Of a stretch of 64,000 bases of DNA, positions 38,001-47,000 are shown in pieces (positions within the stretch are counted from its first letter, which is position 1; each line of letters begins with the position of its first letter). Source of the DNA: Mesostigma viride (lineage: Eukaryota; Streptophyta; Mesostigmatophyceae; Mesostigmatales; Mesostigmataceae); assembly GCA_009746045.1 (NCBI GenBank), contig RPFO01000090.1, forward strand, positions 1,015,298-1,079,297, in the 5' to 3' direction. Under the pieces are notes generated by a model. That model was given only the letters and a program-made list of their open reading frames with translations. It did not search any database and had not been told where the DNA came from. Position numbers and translations under genes: made by a program.

Positions 38001-41000
38001 GGCCTGATTGACAGCTTCGTGGGGCTCGACTTGTCGGCCCAGGAAGGAGGGACCACGGGAGAAGGGCCGCCAGCTGGCGGCAGCTCGTCGGCGGGCTGGC
38101 CCACGTCGCAGCCTCGGCTCGCGGCACTCAACGCGGACCTGCAGGCAAGGGCCGAGGCGCGGCGCAGGGACCCTGGGATGGCGGCGTGGCTGGAGGCGAG
38201 GGACCGGCTGCCCGTGTCACGGTTCCGGGAGGACATCTTGCGGACGGTGGCGAAACACCCGATGACGCTGCTGATCGGGGAAACGGGATGCGGCAAGAGT
38301 GCGTGGTGGACAGGAGCCAAGTGATGTACAGGAGCCATCTGCACACAAGTCATTCTGAGAGTTATCCACACGCCATCATCTTGATCACTCCTACATGGCA
38401 TATACATAGACATTCATAGACTATACGCCACCTAGACAAGTCATGCTCTCGTTGTCCCGATGAGAGTTCCTGTTGTGATCAGGCCTTTATAAATATCATA
38501 AGGGCGTGGACTTACCTAATAGTTCTAGCAGCTGAACTACCATGGGGTGTGACAGTCGTATGGGCCATGGCGCAAGCCCTACTAGTGTGCTGTTGATTTG
38601 TCACCAAACAGCTTCATCATGCCGGGTGTGGTACCCAATGTCCAACAGGGGCACACCACCGATGGAAGGACAGTTACCTATGAAATCCTGCTTTAAAATA
38701 TGCATATTACTATCAGGAATCAAGGAGCCATACCTATGTAGCATATCCCCATGATGGGACTGAATTATGGGAATCCGGCTTTGCGTGTGGCATGAATTTT
38801 AAGTTCTGCGGTTATCCTGACGTGACACCGGTTTTGTGAAGTTTTTCTTTTTTTTCCTCTTGAAGGGTGGCCTTTTATGATGCTGGCCTGTGGGCCAAAA
38901 TTACTGTCGTGACTAATATGCCATGTATGGCTAATCTGTCTAACGTGCTGTTCTGTTTGGCCTAGAGCTGATTGTGTGAGGTGGATGTTGATCATTTCTG
39001 TGCCTTGATAGTAGATATTTCCGTGTCTATAGTTTGTCTAGCTATCCTAATCACATGTCCTGGTCACTTGGATGAGGGAATACAGATGCTTGAATCTCTT
39101 CAGGACACATGCAATTTACCAAGAACTTGTGGAGGCTCGAATTTCTTGCTGTAGACTCCTCGGACTTCCATCGCTGGACTTCTGCTTGGCCTTTTGGCCT
39201 TTTGACCTTTTCTGCATCAACCTCTGTCTAAAATCCCTTCTCCGTTCTATGCCTTGTCCTGCGTTGGACCTGCTGTTTCGTGTGCGTGTGGCATGGGCGG
39301 CATTTTTTCGGCTCCCCGCAGCTACTCAGGTGAGGGCTATTCTCGGTTCCTGGCTACCGTAGTGGTCAAAATCACTTTGCGTCTAATTGTTTGCGAATCG
39401 ACCTCGCAAACTGCTATTAATGGGCTTCATTCTGGGTCGCTAAGTTCAAATGTTACCGCGCCGCGCCGCACAGCCCCAAGCCTAGCTATTTTAATCAGAG
39501 CTACCCAATGGATCAATCAAGTTTCTCAGTTGGGTAGTTGGGTTACATCGAAAGGGGGCCAAGGGATATGAAGTTGGTGAGACCCAAGCCACTGACCACA
39601 AACAAGTCGATCGGCTGGCAAACCTAAAACTTTGCCTTCGTTTTGGGTCGCAAACCATAAATTTCAAGTTGTTTGGGGTCGCAAAGTAATTATTCGCAAA
39701 GTGATTTTGACCACTACGTACGGTATCGTAATGGTGATAAATTGTCACCATGCTGCCATGGACCATGCCGGTGCCATCCTGATACGATCTTTATTTCCAA
39801 TCCTTGCAAAGCCTTAGTTACGCCTGTGCAACTGAAGCGGCGTACAGTGACAAGCTGCTGCTTGGACTTGGAAGGGAACTGCGCATGTTCTTAATAAGTG
39901 CGGGCAGTACGAGGAGACTAGACCATTTACTGTACATAGAGCAGCCTAGGCTAAGTAGGGCAGGTCCCCCTGATGCTTCTCAGTCACCGACTTGCTCAAT
40001 CGCTACCTATTTAATCACTATTGTCCAATACTCTTAATATTATTGATGCTGCGCAGGTCCCCCAGATGCTTCTCGAGGACGCCGAGGCCAAGGGCGTGGG
40101 CGCGGGCGTTCGAGTGATCGTGACACAACCGCGCAAGGTGGCCGCCATCACCGTGGCCGAACGGGTCGCAAGGGAACGCGGCGAGTCGTTGGGCGAGTCG
40201 GTGGGATACTCGGTCAAGTTGGAGATGGTCAAGCCACGGCGCCACGGGGGCACCATAATGTTCTGCACCACAGGTTAGGGCGACACCATGTTGTGCTCTA
40301 CCGGGAGGTCTAGTACTCTATGGTCTAGTATTCTAGGTATGCTGCTAGGTATGCGAGGTATGCGAGGTATGGTACTAACTAGGCTTGGTAGGCTGGGTAG
40401 GCGAGGTAGGTGAGGTAGATGAGGTAGGTGAGGTAGGTGAGGTAGGTGAGGTAGGTGAGGTAGGTGAGGTAGGTGAGGTAGGTGAGGTAGGTGAGGTAGG
40501 TGAGGTAGGTGAGGTAGGTGAGGTAGGTGAGGTAGGTGAGGTAGGTGAGGTAGGTGAGGTAGGTGAGGTAGGTGAGGTAGGTGAGGTAGGTGAGGTAGGT
40601 GAGGTAGGTGAGGTAGGTGAGGTAGGTGAGGTAGGTGAGGTAGGTGAGGTAGGTGAGGTAGGTGAGGTAGGTGAGGTAGGTGAGGTAGGTGAGGTAGGTG
40701 AGGTAGGTGAGGTAGGTGAGGTAGGTGAGGTAGGTGAGGTAGGTGAGGTAGGTGAGGTAGGTGAGGTAGGTGAGGTAGGTGAGGTAGGTGAGGTAGGTGA
40801 GGTAGGTGAGGTAGGTGAGGTAGGTGAGGTAGGTGAGGTAGGTGAGGTAGGTGAGGTAGGTGAGGTAGGTGAGGTAGGTGAGGTAGGTGAGGTAGGTGAG
40901 GTAGGTGAGGTAGGCAAGGTAGGCCAGGTAGGCCAGGTAGGCCAGGTAGGCCAGGTATACGTTGTGACAGGGCGACCTCTTAAAAGCTGGGGCCATATAT

Positions 41001-44000
41001 ATACTGATATTATAGTATCCGTGTCAGTATTATTGTATTCATGAAGGGGTTGATTCCATAGTTCTTGTAGCAATGATGGTAGTATTAGTTAAGAGTTCTT
41101 GCAGTAATGATACTAGTATTATTTTTTGCTGCATGTTCATCCCTACCGGCCTCTCCCGCAGGCGTGCTTCTGCGGCAGCTTCAGAGCGGCGAGGGGCTGG
41201 CAGGCATCTCCCACGTGATCATCGATGAGGCCCACGAGCGGTCGCTGGAGATCGACTTTTTGCTGCTGCTTCTCAAGGAGCTCGTGCAAGGCCAGAGCCA
41301 AGGCCAAGGGCCAAGACAAGGGGCGGGGCAAGGTGGCCGGCATCAACGAAACAGCGGCTGGGCCGCGTCGGATATTTGGAGCAGCGGCGCGGATGGCAGC
41401 ATGATGCCTACAACGCCATTGCTCAAAGTTATCGTCATGAGTGCCACGCTCGAGGTGGGTCGACCGCTTCATCTGTTTCTCTCCAGGCTCTTTCCAACAA
41501 GTTGCTCCCATGGTATATGTCTTTGTTGTCATGTTCGGTGGGTCGAGCACTGAGGATCCCTTCTCTGACATATTTGGCGCGAGGCGCGCCCTATCCTTCT
41601 TTGACGCTAGGTCGGGTTTTCTTTCCGTGTTTTTGTGTCACGTTTGGTGGGCCGGTCTTTGTTTCATGTTTGGTGGGTCAGTCTCTGTTGCATGTTTGGT
41701 GGGCCGGTCTTTGTTTCATGTTTGCATGGTGGGTCGGTCTTTGTTTCATGTTTGGTGGGTCGGTCTTTGTTTCATGTTTGGTGGGTCGGTCTTTGTTTCG
41801 TGTTTGGTGGGTCGGTCTTTGTTTCATGTTTGGTGGGTCGGTCTTTTGTTTTTCTTTTCTTCTGATGTTTGGTGGGCGCTCACTCCCACTCCGCATCAGT
41901 GACAACTAAGGCTTGTATAGTGGTGTGACTCTATACACTAAGTGTTGTGACTCTACACTATAGTGGTGTGACTGTTGTATCTCCATGCTGATAACTCGAT
42001 TCGCTGCTGCTTTGTTGCAGCTCCATTCCTCTTTGTATCCCTGCTCGCTTCCATGCTGCTTTGCTGCATTCATGACCTCCACCGCCTTATATTCATAGTA
42101 TTAACCTGCTGTTTCTCAGCTGACGCGCAACCTGATGTCTATTGCCTACCTATCCCCTGACTGATTAATTCCCACGTACACCCCCATCGCATGTTCCTCT
42201 GGGCTCCCCACCCCCCCTCCAAAAAAAACATGGCCACTTGCAGTCATGCCTCTTCCAGCAGTATTTCAGCAGTGGCGGTGGGCCCTGCCCCACCATCAGC
42301 GTGCCCGGTTTCTTGCACCCCGTCCAGGAGCTATATTTAGAGAACCTCGCTGCAGTAATGCACACCGATTGCCCGCCCGCTGTGCTCCAGGCGCTGCGCC
42401 TGCCGCCGCCGCTGCCGCTGCGGGCTGAGTCAGCCTACGACAGTTACCGGCCCAGCGGGGGTGCCGTCGCTCGAGGGCTCGAGGGCTTGGCTGCCGAAAC
42501 AATCCTTGACCCTCGGCGGGTCAACGTTGACGTGGTTGCCGATGCAGCGTTGTTTGTGAGTTACATGCTGGCAGGGTCTGCCCCAGGGGCCGTGCTCGTC
42601 TTCCTTCCCAGCTGGGACATCATTAGCGCTATCAAGGGTGTGATTGCGGAACGAGCCACTTTCTGGGAGCAGCGGGCGCTGGCCTATTTCCAGGCCTCGT
42701 CGGGGGGGGAGGGTCCATGACGGGGGGAGGAGGGGGGTCGATCACACCGGGCAGCGGCACCATGAGCAACAGCACCAGCCGCGGGAACCTGAGGGATGGC
42801 GGGTTTGGCGGCTTTGCGGGCAGCGCGGCGGGTGGATTTGATATGGGGTTGTCGGGATTCGTGGACCCCCAACTCCTCGGGAACGAACTCCAGCTCCTTC
42901 GCAGTACCACCTCATCTCCTTTCCATGTCCCGAATTCTTCGTCGTCCACCTCCCTCTCGTCCAGCTCGTCGCCGCCGTCGCAGTCATACTCTTTCTCGTC
43001 CTTATCCCCGTTCTCCCCATCCACCCAGGCGGCTAGATACTCCAGAGGACCCTCGGGAGGCACCACCGGTGGGTCATCATCAGGGATGGGGCCGGCCTCA
43101 GCGAATTCATCGATGACCTTCTCCCCTGGAGGGAGTGTTGCCTCCTCGGCGGCAGCAGCGGCGGCGTCATCGCTCGCTCCACTCACCCCCCTTGTCCTTG
43201 TCCTCCATTCTTCCATCTCGATGGAGGAGCAGCGGCGGGTGTTTGAGCCAGCGCCACCTGGCACGCGCAAGCTCATCCTCTCGACCAACATCGCGGAGAC
43301 GAGCGTCACAATCGACGACGTGCGCTTTGTGGTGGACTCGGGGCGGGCCAAGGAGAAGGTGAATTTACGCGACCGACTATGTAGTTGGGCCATGCGATGA
43401 AATTGTCTTGGATTCAATCACTTGGACGAGCCAAGGGGAAGGGGAGCTGGGCGACAGACTCGGGCCATTCATTGACTAAACACGTGACTGCGTCAAGTGT
43501 CCGTGCAATAAAATCGTACTGGATTCAATCACTTGGGCAAGCCGAGGAAAAAGCCAGGGCAGGCCACATACACCCCCAGCCCCACATTTAAGATTCCCAG
43601 GTTTAAGATCTTGAGACCCTGGATTTTGAAATTTAATTCAGGTTTCAGATCGCAGGGCTGGTTTTGGGCAAAAGATCTTAAAGTAGGTACAAATGGCTGG
43701 TCAGTGGTATGCGATAGAGATTATGTACTCAGGTATACCGCATCAGGTTTATGATCCTACCGCTCTCAACTTTAAGGTCGTCAGCCCTGGATTTGATTTT
43801 AGGTTTAAGATCGCAGCCCTGGGTGGGGCGGACCCCAATCTTAACTGTGTGGGGGGGGTGTAGTTGCATGAAGGTGTACTTGGGCCCTAAGGTTGGGCCC
43901 TATATCTGTGTGGTGGAGGCTGTTCGTGGCCACATGCCTACGAAGAATGTCATGTATGTCAGGAACAGGTTTCATTGTCCACCTATGTCAGTGAGTTTCA

Positions 44001-47000
44001 CATCATTCCAACTTTACCGTGTCAAAGCCTGGGTGGTGGGCTTGATCGTGCCGTGGACTCTCACCCAGTAACCTGCTCCACTATTGAGGTTTTTGTGCCT
44101 CTGCTTTGCGATTGGTACCAGCATACAGATTATTACAGTGGCATGCTACTCTGCTTCCTTCCCTCTGGCCTCTCCCGCCCTTGCTTTTTATCCAATACCC
44201 CTGCACTGGCCCCCCTCGGCAGATGTATCACGCGCACACCGACACGGCGCACATGCTGGTCGGGTGGACGTCGCGCGCCGCCTGCAAGCAGCGCGCGGGG
44301 CGGGCGGGCCGCGTCGGGCCCGGCGTGTGCATCCGGCTCTTCACGCGCGAGGTCGTCGCGCGGATGGATGAGCACACGACGGCCGAGCTGCTGCGCTCGC
44401 CGCTGGAGGAGCTGGTGCTGCAGGTGGGTGCCGGGTCACTTTAGACAGCCCGGTCTCTGTAGGGACTTTGATTGACAGTGTATAGCATAAGCATTCTTTG
44501 TACGCATGGCTGTTGGAAGCGCTGGTGCTGCAGGTGGGGTGGACCACCAGCCGGATTGGTGGCCAGAAACTGGAGAGAGAGTTTGTTTGCCATGCACTAC
44601 GTATAGCAGGAGCATGCGGTAGTGAGCATTGCCGTTGAAATTGTTGGAGCTGCTGGTGGGTCGATGGAGGGGGGGTGCGGGGGGGAGGGCAGCCGGGCGC
44701 CGCAGAAGCTTTTCAGGCCAACCCAGCATTTTTCCACTGTGGCAGTCTTTCCCAGATAAACACGCAATCAAGTACTGTCAAACTCAAATCATGTCAACGT
44801 TAGAAAAGGTAGCATTTGTTGCCTGTTCTGAGACCCTCATCAATCGACCCGTTGGTGCCACGCACCCATCACAATGGACTCTGTGTGGTGTCCACCAATG
44901 CTTTGTCTCTCCTCTATCGTGTCCGATTGCTGCTGTGGCATGCCTCTGGCATGAAGGAGAAAGGGGGTCTCTGCCCTTTCTTCCTGTTGTGCACATACAG
45001 GGATTAAAAGCACTCCGGTGCTCCGTGACTCCCCAGCGGGAGCACGAGTTTAATTAATTAATTAATTGTTTAATTAATCAATTAATTAATTAATAAGTCT
45101 CTTGGTGAAATCAGGACTAGTTTATGCATAGCTTTTACTGCATGCTACTTGCTAGATCCTCTCAGATGCGACTTTTTGCCAAACGCAACCACTCGTATTG
45201 CTGATTGTGCCCGGCACGTCTCGCTCATGCAGGTGAAAGCGCTAGGCGATGCGGCTGCGGAGCGCCAGCGCACGTCACGGGGGAGCCTCTCGTCCTCCTC
45301 TGCTACCGACATCTGCGTCAGCACCAGCACCAGCAACCTCAGCAGGGGCAGCATGAGCACCGGCAGCAACAGCGTTACAGTGACCGGCAGCAACAGCGGT
45401 CTACTGACCGGGGGCAGCGAGGGCAACCTAGCGGTCAGCCTGTGCGCCGAGGCGTCGCGAAAGGGCGGCGTGCAGCCGTTCCTGTCCCGTTTGATCCAGC
45501 CCCCCCAGGCGGCGGTGATCAGCAAGGCGCTAGTGTCGCTGCAGGACATGAACGCGCTGGACGAGGAGGTGGGTGTGCGTGTCATTGTAAACACACCAAG
45601 GAGGTGGGTGGGAGGGCCGGGCATGAGTGGTACATGCAAACGTTTGTTGCAGGACAGCAAAGCGCTGGGTGAGGAGGTGATTGTCATGGGGATGGCCGGT
45701 AGCTAGCTCGGCACGGCGGCCAAGGGGACAGGTCAGTTGCAGGACGGCAACACGTGGATGTGGATGAAGAGGTAATTCATTGCCATAGGGACGACTTCAG
45801 GACAGGAGCGCGCTGGGTGAGTAGGTGGGTGACAGTGTGTGGTATCAGAAGTTGCATGATCGAGTCCTGGCATGTCCATCAGAACATTTCCTCCCTATAT
45901 GTTCCCTGGAATGCTCGCCCGGATCACATGCCGCCCGAATCCCCTGTGACCTGCATGGCCCTGGATGTTCCCTTTAGACATCGGTGGATGCCTCACGTCT
46001 GTGGATGCCTCACACCTTTGTGTGCTATACGCGTGGGCCGGACCATGCGTGCACGAGTTCACATTAAACCCGACCATGCGTGCACACGCGCACATGCGTG
46101 AGGTTCCTGTTCTAATAAGGGCTACGCTTTGTTCTATACTGCAATAATAGTTTTTCCTATAGTGCACACGAGTGAGGTGCACCCGATCTTTAGGGTCACC
46201 CTTAATCCTACATTGCCATAGCAAGTCTCTATCTATCCTATAATGCACACGAGTGAGGTCCCCACTGTGTGCCTTCATTCAGCCATGCATGAGGCGCAGG
46301 TCCCCACATGAGGAGGCTACCCGTTAACTCTTTAGTCGTATTGCCATTGTGATCCTATATCCTGTAGTCCACATGAGTCGCAGGTCCCCACTGATCAGGA
46401 GGTTACCCTTTCATTCTATACTGCCGTGGGGACCTTGGGTGCACGATTGCACACGTGCGCCTGCAGGAGATGCTCACGCCGCTGGGCCGCGTGCTAGCGC
46501 AACTGCCCCTCCACCCGCGCGTCGGCAAGATGATCGTCTATGGCGGCCTGCTCGGCTGCCTGGACGCTGTGCTCGCGCTGGCGGCCGCCATCGACGTCAA
46601 GGACCCCTTTGTGGCCCCCTTTGGGTTCCGGGCAAAAGCGGACGCGTGCCGCCACCGGTTCGCGGCCACCTGCAACGCGCACGCGAGCGACCACCTCGCG
46701 CTGCTGGCTGCGTTTCAGGGATTTGAGGTGGCAGAGCGCGGGGGTTACGCGAACCAGTTCTGCGAGGAGGTGTGTGGCTGGGGCCGCTTCTCGTGGTTGA
46801 TTCTCGGAACGTAGCTTTTCTGTAGTAAGGTAAAAGGATAGTCGCACTAGTTCTGTGAGGCTAGGTTCGCACCTTCCGGGAGCCCCCTTTTTTTATGTGT
46901 GTGGCAACGTGACCCTAAACTTCCTGGCCATGTGGGAAGCCGCATTTGTGGAGCGTCGTGCATCATAGTCATCTGGAAGAGATGGTGGTTCTACGAGCAG

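Noticed and set aside
38341..38348. GCACACAA as an alternative microexon
   Set aside because: It encodes Ser-Thr-Gln with a GT after it but has no AG before it.
38299..40056. GC-AG intron joining exon 7 directly to exon 9
   Set aside because: It gives GKS-VPQ, losing the conserved Thr-Gln, and needs a poor GC donor. The microexon model uses GT-AG sites and restores the motif.
40375..41073. Long GEV/TSP/TYL-repeat reading frames
   Set aside because: A 9-bp repeat is open in every frame; the region is an intron.
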